NCBI RefSeq assembly: GCF_022761115.1 | Contig: NZ_JAKWJS010000008.1 | Location: forward strand, 1-64,000 | DNA length: 64,000 nucleotides | Source: Dyella sp. RRB7 | GTDB lineage: Bacteria > Pseudomonadota > Gammaproteobacteria > Xanthomonadales > Rhodanobacteraceae | Direction: 5' to 3' | In this document: piece after piece, positions 7,361 through 17,726 of the stretch | How positions within the stretch are numbered: the stretch's first letter is position 1 | Layout: each line of letters begins with the position of its first letter | Translations under genes and position numbers: made by a program | Notes under the pieces: generated by a model | Told to the model about the DNA's origin: nothing | The model's database searches: none | What the model saw: only the letters and a program-made list of their open reading frames with translations

Positions 7361-8431
7361 TCAGGGCGGGGTGGTAGGCGCCATCAGGCGCTTCACCAGG
7401 GCCGCGTGCTCGGCATCGATCTTGTGCAGCCGCGCCTGCATGGCGGCATCGCTTACCCACTGCGCGCTGTAGGCGCGCCGCCGCTCCAGGTTGAATTCGA
7501 TGTCGGCAAACGGCACCAGGGTTTCATTGCCGGCAGGGGTGAATCCGCTGATGTCATGGATCAGTTGCAATTTGGACAGCTCCGCCGAGGCGTTTTTACC
7601 CTTGGCATAGGTGGTCAACGCCGTCGCGACGCGCTGGCGCAGGTCCGCCGGCAGATCCGTGCGTATCACGATGACCGCATGCGGGATCAGGCTGGACGTC
7701 CATAGCACGCGCAGCTTCGCGTACTGATCGGGAAAGCGCTTGGAGAAACGTTCCAGGTCGGCCGTGTTGTTGGTGGCCACGTCGACCTCGTTGTTGGCCA
7801 CGGCCAGCGCATTGTTCTGGTGGTTGTCCACGCTCACGTTGACGAAGAAGGTGTCCGAATCGAGCCGCCGGTTGGCGAACAGCTGCGTTTCGGGCACCAG
7901 GTAGCCCGATACCGACAACACCTCGCCCCGCGCGTAGCGCAATCGCCCCGGTTGCTGGAACAGGTCGTCGATGCTGTGCAGTGGCGAGTCCTTGGCGACC
8001 AATAGCACCGAGTAATAGCCGCGCGAGCCATTGCCTCGGGCCAGCTGGGCAATCACCTGCATGTGGTCCTGGGTGACCGCATCGAGCGCCAGTCGACCGG
8101 ACACGAAGGCGAAGTCCACGCGTTCCTCGGCCATGGCCTGGCCGAGTCCTTCATAGGTGCTCACCGAAAGGCTGTGAATGGGCAGGTGCAGGGTGCGGCT
8201 GAGATCGTCGAGCATGGGGCGCCAGGCTTCGAGCGATTCGGAGGGACCGCCTATTGGCAGGATGCCAAAGGTCAACGCGCGGATATGCGTGCTGCTACCA
8301 CTGGGTGCAGGAGCCGCCACGCTTGGCCCGGTGCCAATCAGGCAGCCGGTGATCAGGCAGGCGCAAAGCAGCCAGACGGATGTCGACCTGACAGGCCAGG
8401 GCCAATGGCTTGGGATCCATCTGCTCGGCAA
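7361..8431 (-). CDS. PhnD-like phosphate/phosphonate-type solute-binding lipoprotein, orphan
   Basis: 356 aa. The N-terminus has a hydrophobic segment ending in the lipobox LITGC (Cys30), so it is probably a lipoprotein. The rest is a type 2 periplasmic binding fold of the PhnD/SsuA group (LTFGILPIGGPSES, YEGLGQAMAEERVDFAFVS, RGYYSVLLVAKDSPLHS, NNEVDVATNN). Start is TTG at 8431, seven bases after GGGGGA. No ABC permease or ATPase is near. It lies 103 bases downstream of a LuxR-type regulator on the same strand, so it may be the ligand-sensing arm of a two-component system rather than an uptake protein. That role is inference. Confidence 0.8.
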   Translation of the reverse strand: MPSRWIPSHWPWPVRSTSVWLLCACLITGCLIGTGPSVAAPAPSGSSTHIRALTFGILPIGGPSESLEAWRPMLDDLSRTLHLPIHSLSVSTYEGLGQAMAEERVDFAFVSGRLALDAVTQDHMQVIAQLARGNGSRGYYSVLLVAKDSPLHSIDDLFQQPGRLRYARGEVLSVSGYLVPETQLFANRRLDSDTFFVNVSVDNHQNNALAVANNEVDVATNNTADLERFSKRFPDQYAKLRVLWTSSLIPHAVIVIRTDLPADLRQRVATALTTYAKGKNASAELSKLQLIHDISGFTPAGNETLVPFADIEFNLERRRAYSAQWVSDAAMQARLHKIDAEHAALVKRLMAPTTPP

Positions 8432-8534
8432 CGCGGCATCCCCCGGGGACCGCCGGATACTCCCGCCCGGAAACGGCGGGGTCGTGGTCGTGTGGGCGAG
8501 GATACGCGAGTGCTGTTAGTGCCAGGTGAAAGCC

Positions 8535-9218
8535 CTAAAGCCCGCTTATCCGGCGCGATGCCACCACTGCCTCGACGCGATTGCGTACGTTGAGCGCGCG
8601 GAAGATGGCGGCGAGATGGATCTTCACCGTGCCCTCGCTGATACCCAGATCGCGCGCGATCAACTTGTTGGGCTTGCCCTGCGAAAGCAGGCGCAGCACG
8701 TCGATCTGGCGTTCGGTAAGCAGTTTGCGCAGGCGTTCTTCGAGCGAATCGAGCGACGATGGCGGCGGCGCTGCGCTGGTGGTGGCCGCCGGCAAGGGTG
8801 TGGCACCGTCCGTCCGCTCCTGCAGCAACAGCGGGGGCACGTACACGCCGCCGGAGAGCACCAGCCGCACCGCCGACAGCATCACATCGGGCGAATAGGC
8901 TTTCGGGATGAAACCCTGCACGCCCATCGCCAGCAGGCTCTTCATCAGGGCCGGATCTTCCGAGCCGGACAACACGATGACCGGCACGCCAGGCAAGCGT
9001 TCGACCACTTCGGCAAGATGCTCGCTGCCCCGCACGCCGGGCATCGCCAGGTCGATCAGGGCAAGCGACAGCGACGATGCCTCCGGCGCATGGAGCGCCT
9101 CGCGCAGTTCGGCCATGTCCATGGCGATGACAAATTCGGTGTCGGGTCCCAGCTCGCCCAACTTGAGCTTGACCCCTTCGACGATCAATCGATGGTCGTC
9201 CGCGATCAGTATGCGCAT
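8535..9218 (-). CDS. LuxR/NarL-family response regulator
   Basis: 227 aa. Receiver domain with acidic pair DD (7-8), phospho-acceptor Asp56 in LIDLAMPG, VIVLSGSED and K in FIPKAYS. A proline/alanine-rich linker leads to a C-terminal LuxR helix-turn-helix (LTERQIDVLRLLSQGKPNKL, GISEGTVKIHLAAIFRALNV). The ATG at 9218 is chosen because GGGGGA lies just before it. It is upstream of the PhnD-like gene on the same strand and divergent from the DotU/IcmF-like gene. Likely partner kinases are those at 5007-6443 or 11290-13194. Confidence 0.9.
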   Translation of the reverse strand: MRILIADDHRLIVEGVKLKLGELGPDTEFVIAMDMAELREALHAPEASSLSLALIDLAMPGVRGSEHLAEVVERLPGVPVIVLSGSEDPALMKSLLAMGVQGFIPKAYSPDVMLSAVRLVLSGGVYVPPLLLQERTDGATPLPAATTSAAPPPSSLDSLEERLRKLLTERQIDVLRLLSQGKPNKLIARDLGISEGTVKIHLAAIFRALNVRNRVEAVVASRRISGL

Positions 9219-9417
9219 GTCATCCCCCATGGCGTCATGCTGCGCTCCCGTTGCCGCATACCCGCCTGCGCAACATAGCCCCAGCTCGCCGATACGGCAA
9301 CCGCATGGCGCTTACGAAAGGCCTAGTCACAAGGTGATATGGCTGCCCCCGCGCATGCTCGCGACAATCAAGACACTGCGATGGGGGACTCATGCGTACC
9401 GTGCTTGAGGCAAGGCG

Positions 9418-11271
9418 GTGGCGTTGCCAGTGCTGTGGGTGGGACGCATGCATGAACAGGCAGATCGGCGGGTATCCGAATCAACAGGCGTGGTGTGGCA
9501 GCGAGGGACTGACCGCAGCTTCTCGCTGCGCGCCCGGCCATCCGGCATGGCCCTAGGCGCCATGCGGTTACTGGAATATTTCTTGCCCCTGTTTTCCTAT
9601 GGACTGCTGATTGACGAGCAGGCCAGCGCGCATGCGCTGTCTGACGATCTCGCTACGGTGCAGGCTCAAGCGCAGGCGCTGCTCGCGCAGGGGCGCCAGC
9701 TTGCGCTGGTCGAGGGCAAGGCGCCGACCGATGTCGAGCTGGCCGGCTTTGCGGTGGTGGCGTGGTTCGACGAGATGATCGGGCGCCACGACGACGCGTG
9801 GGATCATGTCGCGCCCCTGCAGCTGGCGCTGTTCCATACCGGCGGCGCGGCCAGCGAATTCTTCGACCACCTGGCCGGGCTGGGAAGCCAGGCGGAGGAG
9901 GTTCGCGAGGTCTACGGCATGGCCTTGTTGCTCGGCTTCGTCGGGCAGTACTACTACGAGCGCGGCGACCAGGGCGAGCTGGGACGGATCAAGGCGCTGC
10001 ATTGTCCATCCTGTGTGAATGCGCAGGCGTTGCTGCAGTCGCTGCAGCGCGATGCCATCACGCCACAGCCCTATCGCGCGCCCGGGGCGCCGGTGAACCA
10101 TTTGCAGGCGGCCTGGATGGGCCGGCCCGCTCCCTTCGTGGCCGGCTCGGTCGTGCTGCTGGTACTGCTCGCCTTCGTTGCCCCGGTGGTGAGCAGCGCG
10201 ATGTCCACGCAGGCCTGGTACCTGGCCGCGGTCGCGGTGGTCATCGCCGGGGCGCTCAGCTGGGCCGCCACGGTGGCCTGGCACGAACTGGTGCTCAAGC
10301 GTGGACACAACCGCTTGGCCACCGATCCGCAGGCCGGCTATGGCGCGGGCGAGCTATGGGCCGCCATCGTGGACGCTGCGCGGCACGCGCGTGGCGCGAT
10401 ACTTCATCCGTTTCGCCGACGCCGGGCATGGCGGCGGCTAGCCCGACACCCGTGGTTGCTGTTCCTGGGCGACAGCGCGGCGAATGTCCGTGGACTGCTG
10501 CGCGCGGCAGCACATGCGCCGCATGCACGGGAGTTCTCCGGCGAGGAGGTCGCCAAGCCCTGGCATTGGTGGGTGTTTCGATCGCTGATCGCCATCGAGC
10601 CCGGCCAGCACCTGATGCCGGAGGCGGATGGTGTGCGCGGCGATGAGGCGCCCTGGGAACAGGCACTGGCCTTGCTGGCGCGGGAGCGCCGCAAGCTGCC
10701 ACTCGACGGCATGGTGCTTTGCGCCGCCGCGCACAGCCTGCTCGGGCCGACGCCGGCCGTCGAGTCGTATGCGGCGACGCTGTGTGACTTGGCCGGCGAG
10801 GCCGCCCAACGTATGCAGCTGCAGCTGCCGTTCTATGTGGTGATGACCGGCCTGGATGCGTTGCCGGGGTATGCGACGTTCAGGGCCGCGCTGCCACCGG
10901 CAGTGTTGCATCGGGCGCTGGGCGCGCGACTACCCGCGATGCCGGGCGATGGGCGCGTGGACGTGCCGTGGAACGCCTTGGACGAGCAGTTGCGGCGGGT
11001 GGCGCTGGCCGTGCTGGCGATGCAGCGTGAGCCTCACGGCCGGCGCGTAGTGTTCGACTTTGTGCAGTCGTTGCCGGCGTTCCAGCGTGGTCTGCAGACA
11101 TTCCTCGATGGCGTGCTGGCGAACCCGGTGGTGGCATCGCGCAGGCTGCATTGGTGTGGCCTCTACCTGACCGGCGAGCCCCAGGCGGATGCGCCAGGCG
11201 GCGATTTTGTCGATGACCTGTTCCTTCGTTTTCTGCCAGGCGACTGGTTGCTGGCGCGTCGTCTGGCATGA
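9418..11271 (+). CDS. DotU/TssL - IcmF/TssM N-terminal fusion, orphan type VI secretion-like protein
   Basis: 617 aa, GTG start with GAGG seven bases upstream. Residues about 50-205 look like DotU/TssL (LEYFLPLFSYGLLIDEQA, VVAWFDEMIG, LQLALFHTGGAASEFFDHL, GFVGQYYYERGDQGEL). Two membrane segments follow (about 240-262 and 267-290). Residues 345-600 follow the N-terminal cytoplasmic part of IcmF/TssM (PWLLFLGDSAANVRGLL, KPWHWWVFRSLIAIEPGQH, PFYVVMTGLDALPGY). The IcmF nucleotide-binding loop (GxxGxGKT) is replaced by GDSAANVRG, so GTP/ATP binding is probably lost. The large periplasmic IcmF part is missing. No other secretion gene is nearby. It may be a relic or a repurposed inner-membrane scaffold. 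Confidence 0.7.
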   Translation: MALPVLWVGRMHEQADRRVSESTGVVWQRGTDRSFSLRARPSGMALGAMRLLEYFLPLFSYGLLIDEQASAHALSDDLATVQAQAQALLAQGRQLALVEGKAPTDVELAGFAVVAWFDEMIGRHDDAWDHVAPLQLALFHTGGAASEFFDHLAGLGSQAEEVREVYGMALLLGFVGQYYYERGDQGELGRIKALHCPSCVNAQALLQSLQRDAITPQPYRAPGAPVNHLQAAWMGRPAPFVAGSVVLLVLLAFVAPVVSSAMSTQAWYLAAVAVVIAGALSWAATVAWHELVLKRGHNRLATDPQAGYGAGELWAAIVDAARHARGAILHPFRRRRAWRRLARHPWLLFLGDSAANVRGLLRAAAHAPHAREFSGEEVAKPWHWWVFRSLIAIEPGQHLMPEADGVRGDEAPWEQALALLARERRKLPLDGMVLCAAAHSLLGPTPAVESYAATLCDLAGEAAQRMQLQLPFYVVMTGLDALPGYATFRAALPPAVLHRALGARLPAMPGDGRVDVPWNALDEQLRRVALAVLAMQREPHGRRVVFDFVQSLPAFQRGLQTFLDGVLANPVVASRRLHWCGLYLTGEPQADAPGGDFVDDLFLRFLPGDWLLARRLA

Positions 11272-11289
11272 CGATGTGCGGTCCTGGCG

Positions 11290-13194
11290 TCAGGCCACGG
11301 TCGCGTGCGCGGCATTCCACGCCACCATCATGGCTTCCTTCAGCTGCTCGGGCGATACCGGCTTGTAGAGCACCGGGATTTTGGCGGCCATGATCTCGCG
11401 AAGGCGATCGCTGCGGGTTTCGCCGGTGATGAGCAAACGCGAGAAGGGCGCGTTGCCGTCGCGCTCATAGTGCTGATCCAGCGCGGCCAATACGTCCAGC
11501 CCGCTTTCGCCATCGCGCAGGCGGAGATCGGAAATGACGATATCGGGCGGTGCCGGCCATTCCTCGGCGGCCTGCAAGGCCTGCACGCGATCCTCGGCGA
11601 CCGCGACCTCGCAACCCCAGCTGCGCAGCAGGTAACGGATGCCCGAGAGGATGGCCGGCTCGTCGTCGACCACCAGCACGCGCATGCCGGAAACGTCCAG
11701 AGGCGTTTCGTCGGCGGGTGGACTCGACAGCGCTTGTGGGGGCACTTCCGGCAGGTGAAAACTGAATACGCTGCCGCGCCCGGGGTTCGACTGCAGCTGC
11801 ACCTGCGTGTCGAGCAGTTCCGCCAGGCGCTGCACGGTGGCCAAGCCCAGCCCCAGGCCGCGGCGCGGGCCGGTGTCGTGTTCGCCGCCGTTCTGGCATT
11901 CCACCCGATAGAACTCGTCGAATACGCGCGCCTGATGTTCGGGGGCGATGCCGCTGCCGGTGTCCCATACATCGACGCGCACCGTGCCATCGCCGCGCCG
12001 GCGCGCCACCACCAGCACGCCGCCTTTGCTGGTGTAACGCAACGCGTTGCTGACGAGGTTGTTGAGAATGCGCGCGAGCATGGTGTGGTCGCTGCGCACC
12101 CACAGGTTGGTGGCGCGCATGATCAGGCGCAGGCCATGCTGCTCGGCGATCATGCGGAAGTTGCGGCTGACTTCCTCGAACACCTGGTCGAGCGGGAATT
12201 CGGTGATCTCGATCTGCATCGCGCCGGTTTCCAGGCGCGACAGGTCGAGCAACTCGCTGAACAGGTGATCGAGTGCCTCCACGCACTCCTGGATGTGCGC
12301 GATGCGGTCGAGCCGCACCGGGTCGCGTTCGTCCACGGCCAGCGAGGAAGAGAACAGGGTAAGCGCATACAGCGGCTGGCGAAGATCGTGCGAGGCGGCG
12401 GCGAGAAAGCGCGCCTTGGCGACGCTGGCCGCTTCCAGCGCGGCGTTCTTGCGCGCCAGCTCCACGGTGGCGTGCTCGATCTCTTTTTCCATGCCGCGTT
12501 GCACGTCGAACAGGGCCAGGGCTGCACTGTTGAAGCCACGTTGCAGTTCGCCGATCTCGCTCTGGTCGGTGACCTCCACCTCCACATGACGGTCGCCACG
12601 ACCGAGCTGGTGCACGGCGGCGACCAGGCGGCGCAGCGGCGCGCTGATCCATCGCGCGGCCTGCCAGCCGATCACCGCGGCCACCAGCAGGCTGACCAGC
12701 AGGGCGATCAAGGCGTGCTGCAGGCTGGCATGTTGCGCGGCAATGGCGTCGCTTAGGCTGACATCCACCATTACCGAGCCCAGCACGGGGTGGCCTGGCT
12801 GGTCAGTATCGACCACGTCGCGCATCACCGTCAGCGTTTCGGTGTTGTTGACGCCGCTGCGTCCCAGTTCATCGGCAAGGATCTCGCCATCGGCGGCGCG
12901 GATCTGCACGCGCGCGACGTGGGGCAGTTCTCCAATGGATTCGGCAATGCGCACCAGCTCGCGGCGCTGCATGTCGCGCAGGGGCGCGGCGGTTACCGAG
13001 GCGGCCTGCGTGGCGATGGCATCGGCGGTGTTCTGCGCCATGCTGCGCAGGCTGGCCAGCTGGTGCTGGGTGAGCATGGCGACCAGCAGCGTGGCGGTCA
13101 CCAGGGTGGGCACGAGCGCAACAAGGGCTAGTCGCTGCATCAGCGACGTGCGCCTCCACCACCGAACTGCCCGGGAGTTCGCCCCTGCACCCAT
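11290..13194 (-). CDS. hybrid sensor histidine kinase with C-terminal receiver
   Basis: 634 aa. Membrane segments at about 20-42 and 160-180 flank a periplasmic sensor of about 115 aa. Then HAMP, a coiled stretch, HisKA with His269 in SHDLRQPLYAL, HATPase_c (ILNNLVSNALRYT, DTGSGIAP, GLGLGLATV) and a receiver domain from about residue 505 (MRVLVVDDEPAILSG, Asp in VISDLRLRDGE, K in VLYKPVSP). Same RQPL subfamily as the kinase at 5007-6443. Its 3' end faces that of the DotU/IcmF-like gene 18 bases away. Same direction as TVP38 and the deaminase, with a 92-base gap. A start at Met19 is possible. Confidence 0.9.
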   Translation of the reverse strand: MGAGANSRAVRWWRRTSLMQRLALVALVPTLVTATLLVAMLTQHQLASLRSMAQNTADAIATQAASVTAAPLRDMQRRELVRIAESIGELPHVARVQIRAADGEILADELGRSGVNNTETLTVMRDVVDTDQPGHPVLGSVMVDVSLSDAIAAQHASLQHALIALLVSLLVAAVIGWQAARWISAPLRRLVAAVHQLGRGDRHVEVEVTDQSEIGELQRGFNSAALALFDVQRGMEKEIEHATVELARKNAALEAASVAKARFLAAASHDLRQPLYALTLFSSSLAVDERDPVRLDRIAHIQECVEALDHLFSELLDLSRLETGAMQIEITEFPLDQVFEEVSRNFRMIAEQHGLRLIMRATNLWVRSDHTMLARILNNLVSNALRYTSKGGVLVVARRRGDGTVRVDVWDTGSGIAPEHQARVFDEFYRVECQNGGEHDTGPRRGLGLGLATVQRLAELLDTQVQLQSNPGRGSVFSFHLPEVPPQALSSPPADETPLDVSGMRVLVVDDEPAILSGIRYLLRSWGCEVAVAEDRVQALQAAEEWPAPPDIVISDLRLRDGESGLDVLAALDQHYERDGNAPFSRLLITGETRSDRLREIMAAKIPVLYKPVSPEQLKEAMMVAWNAAHATVA

Positions 13195-13286
13195 TGGCCG
13201 TCACCCCATCCGGCGCTCTGTACGCCAAGCGGGGTCAGCCTAGCGCGATTCGCAGAGCAGCGGCAGCTGGCTCATTGGCCGAGTGC

Positions 13287-14024
13287 CTAGGGGTCCGTGT
13301 GTTCGGGCTGGGGCGGGTGCGCCTTCTCACGCCGATAGCGGCTGAGCCGCTCGACCAGCAATGGCAGCAGGGCCAGCACACCGATGGCGCTCAAAGGCAG
13401 CCAGACCGCCCGCTGCATCAGCAGGGAAAATCCGAAATGCCCATGACTGCGGGCCAGCGCTTCGCCCAGGCCGGCGCCGATGGACGTCTCAAAAATCAGG
13501 GAGACGGTGCCGCCCAGCCAACTGGCGCCCATGAACAGCCACAACGGGCAGCGCAGCCACGCCAGCGCCACGGTGACCAGCCCGAACGGCGCCACGGGCA
13601 CGAAGCGCAAGAACATGGTGTAGGCCGTCGGATGGCGCTCGAAGCCGTGATGCAGCTTGTCGACCAGCGCCGGCGGGTGCTTGCTGCCGGTGCCGAAGGC
13701 GTAGCGGCTGGCCAGGAACAGGATGAGCGTGCCCAGGGTGAGCCCGATGGAGGAGTAGATGCTCCCTTCCACCGCGCCAAAGGCAAAGCCGCCCGCCATG
13801 ATGATGATCACCGTCCCCGGAATGCCGGTGGACATGGCCAGGGTAAGCAGGCCGATATAGGCGAGACGACTGAGCCAGGGCGCATCCGCGATATTCGCGC
13901 GCAGCTGGGTCTGATGGGTGACCAGCTGCTCCGGATGCAGTCGATCGAGCAGGCCCGAGCTGAACAACACGATGCCGGCGATGACCAGCAGGATCAGCGG
14001 CAACGCGGCGCGCAGGCGGCTCAA
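13287..14024 (-). CDS. TVP38/TMEM64 (DedA-like, SNARE-associated) membrane protein
   Basis: 245 aa with about six hydrophobic segments. YIGLLTLAMSTGIPGTVIII, AGGFAFGAVEGS and FLRFVPVAPFGLVTVALA are typical of the VTT/TVP38 family of inner-membrane proteins linked to lipid transport. The preferred start is a TTG at 14024 that overlaps the stop of the deaminase gene (TTGA). A longer frame reaches 14246 but would run through the deaminase in another frame. Translational coupling to the deaminase is therefore likely. Confidence 0.75.
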   Translation of the reverse strand: MSRLRAALPLILLVIAGIVLFSSGLLDRLHPEQLVTHQTQLRANIADAPWLSRLAYIGLLTLAMSTGIPGTVIIIMAGGFAFGAVEGSIYSSIGLTLGTLILFLASRYAFGTGSKHPPALVDKLHHGFERHPTAYTMFLRFVPVAPFGLVTVALAWLRCPLWLFMGASWLGGTVSLIFETSIGAGLGEALARSHGHFGFSLLMQRAVWLPLSAIGVLALLPLLVERLSRYRREKAHPPQPEHTDP

Positions 14025-14578
14025 TAGTGCTGTCCGCTCTGGCCGTACACCGCCAGCACGCCGCGTGCCCGCTCGCGCAGGATATCGCGACGCACCGCAA
14101 TGCCGCGGCGTTCGAGTTCGCCCACCCAGTCGGCGGGCAGCGGACCTTCGTCGAACTCGGTCAGTTCTTCCACGTCCTCGGCGCGGGCGCCGATCAGCAG
14201 TTCGTCGACACCGGCCCACACCGTGGCGCCATAGCACTGGCAGCACGGCTGGGCGCTGGTGGCCAGGGTGTAGCGACCGCCATCCTCGTTGATGCGGAAG
14301 CTGGACAGGCGCTGCTGGGCGCTCATGTACGCCATCATCTCCGCATGCGCCACCGAACAGGTCTGCGGCACCACGCGGTTGACGCCTACCGACACCAGTC
14401 GACCCTCGGCATTGAACACCGCCGCACCGAACGGACCGCCATGGCCATGCTCGATGTTGTGGCGCGACAGCTCGATGGCCAGGCCCACGCGCTCCTCGTC
14501 GGTGACGTAGCGCTTGCCGGCATCAACCACCTCGCCGATCCACGGCGGCAACGTCAAGTGAATCTGCAGACGAAGCAT
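14021..14578 (-). CDS. nucleoside/cytidine deaminase-family zinc protein
   Basis: 185 aa. The zinc site of the cytidine deaminase superfamily is complete: HAE in CSVAHAEMMAY and PCxxC in SAQPCCQCYGATVWAG. GGPFGAAVF resembles guanine deaminase/TadA-like members, so a nucleoside or nucleobase is the likely substrate; which one cannot be told. GGGAGAG precedes the ATG at 14578. The gene lies 24 bases after glnS on the same strand and overlaps the TVP38 start. Confidence 0.85.
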   Translation of the reverse strand: MLRLQIHLTLPPWIGEVVDAGKRYVTDEERVGLAIELSRHNIEHGHGGPFGAAVFNAEGRLVSVGVNRVVPQTCSVAHAEMMAYMSAQQRLSSFRINEDGGRYTLATSAQPCCQCYGATVWAGVDELLIGARAEDVEELTEFDEGPLPADWVGELERRGIAVRRDILRERARGVLAVYGQSGQHY

Positions 14579-14602
14579 GTGACTCTCCCTGTGATGCCTG
14601 TG

Positions 14603-16387
<1,785 letters not shown>

Positions 16388-16513
16388 CGGGATTCGAAGC
16401 TCGTACGCGGTGACGGAAACGACCAAGTTTACCTTGTCCTAGGTGGGGGGTGTTTTGGTGGGTTTCAGGGGGGCGTAAATGGGGCTAGTTGCCTCACTGG
16501 GGGGCTACTTGCT

Positions 16514-16833
16514 CGTCATCCCTGTGGAACCAGGGAGCCAGTGACTGTGCGCCTGGTTATGGCGTGGTGGCGACTGGGCTCGCCTGCGGCGGGCTCCCGA
16601 GCCGCTGCCGCGGCCCGGGTCACTTCTCTTGACTCCGGGCATCCTGCTCTTCGCCCTTCGGGGCGGCTTCGCCGTTCGCATGCGCTCCTGCGCATGCGTG
16701 GGCAAGCAAAGAGAAGTAACCCGGCCTCCGGCAAGAGGGCGGAAGCCCGCCGCAGGCGAGCACGCTGGCGATAACGCCACCATCCCACCATCAAGAACGC
16801 TTTCACTGGGTCCCTGCTTCTACAGGGATGACG
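16514..16833. repeat. 320-bp long inverted-repeat element (MITE-like)
   Basis: The stretch is one long imperfect palindrome. Outer ends are CGTCATCCCTGT (16514-16525) and ACAGGGATGACG (16822-16833), followed inward by GGAACCAGGGAGCCAGTGA paired with its near-complement around 16803-16821. Inner arms at 16578-16597 and 16741-16760 are complementary at 19 of 20 bases, and 16611-16629 pairs with 16707-16725. It has no coding capacity. It fits a non-autonomous inverted-repeat element between glnS and the DUF2127 gene. The CGTCATCCC ends match the small hairpin repeats elsewhere in the window. Confidence 0.8.
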
Positions 16834-16872
16834 AAGAGAAGCACGCTGCTTTCAACCCATCATCAGCGCCCG

Positions 16873-17376
16873 TCAGCGAACCTTCCCCGGCCTGGGCTGC
16901 ATCGCAATCCTCACCAGATACACCACGATCGCGACATTCGCGACCAACGCCCCCAGCTTCAGCCAGGTGAAGCGATGCAGCGTCTCGTAGAACTCCAGCG
17001 GAATCAGCGAGCCGGTGGCAATCACCGTGAACCATTCCGCCCAATGCTTGCGCAGCCATAGCCCGGTGCCCTCGGTGGCGAAAATAGCCGCGTAAGCAAG
17101 CGCGACCAGCCCGATGGCGACGAACTTGCTCGGCCCCCACTCCTGCAGCACTTCGACCAGGCGCCAGCGCAGGCCGTTGCTGTCGGTCAGCGACAGGTGT
17201 TCCAGCCAGTGCACCAGCTTCTCGAAGTTCTGCTCGCGATCCAGGTGAAAGGCGAATGCCGCCACCAGGATCAGGCACACCGTCTTGATCGCCTTGTAGA
17301 TGGCGATGATGCGCAGGCCGATGCTGTGCTGGGCTTCGACGTCGGAGGTTGGCTTGGTGAGATGGTGTTCGGTCAT
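16873..17376 (-). CDS. DUF2127 family membrane protein
   Basis: 167 aa. About four hydrophobic segments (IYKAIKTVCLILVAAFAFHL; FVAIGLVALAYAAIFATEGT; WFTVIATGSLIPLEFYETLH; LGALVANVAIVVYLVRIAM). The family trait GLWLRKHWAEWFTVIATG, with the conserved W-x-x-W region and E-x-x-E pattern, fits DUF2127, whose function is unknown. It stands alone on the minus strand beside the MITE-like element. Confidence 0.8.
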   Translation of the reverse strand: MTEHHLTKPTSDVEAQHSIGLRIIAIYKAIKTVCLILVAAFAFHLDREQNFEKLVHWLEHLSLTDSNGLRWRLVEVLQEWGPSKFVAIGLVALAYAAIFATEGTGLWLRKHWAEWFTVIATGSLIPLEFYETLHRFTWLKLGALVANVAIVVYLVRIAMQPRPGKVR

Positions 17377-17520
17377 GGTGAAACAGGTGGCGCAGGCGGT
17401 GCCTGCTCGCGGGGCGATAATGATGGGAATGGCATGGAAAGCCCAGTGTCGCGTTTGGGGCCGCCATAAGAAAGGCCATGTTCCTTGCGGGACATGGCCT
17501 TGGGGAGAGCTGCCGCCAGC

Positions 17521-17715
17521 TCAGCAGCAGCGTCCGCCGGTGCCTTTGTAGCGCGCGATCTGGCGCTCGCGGAAGAACTCCTTGTAGCTGGGCACCGGGC
17601 GTTCGGGATGGTGTTCACGCAGGTGCTTCACGTACACGTCGTAGTCCGGTACGCCGCAGCAGAGGCGGGCGGTTTGTACCGCCCACCTCCGGATCGCTTG
17701 CAGGTTCGCTTTCAT
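17521..17715 (-). CDS. YbdD/YjiX family small protein
   Basis: 64 aa. GVPDYDVYVKHLREHHPERP, followed by PSYKEFFRERQIARY and a short GGRCC end, is the YbdD/YjiX signature. These small proteins are encoded directly after cstA/btsT and are thought to assist the transporter. It starts 11 bases after the end of cstA on the same strand. A longer frame from 17796 would overlap cstA and is not preferred. Confidence 0.9.
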   Translation of the reverse strand: MKANLQAIRRWAVQTARLCCGVPDYDVYVKHLREHHPERPVPSYKEFFRERQIARYKGTGGRCC

Positions 17716-17726
17716 GGTCGCAGCCC

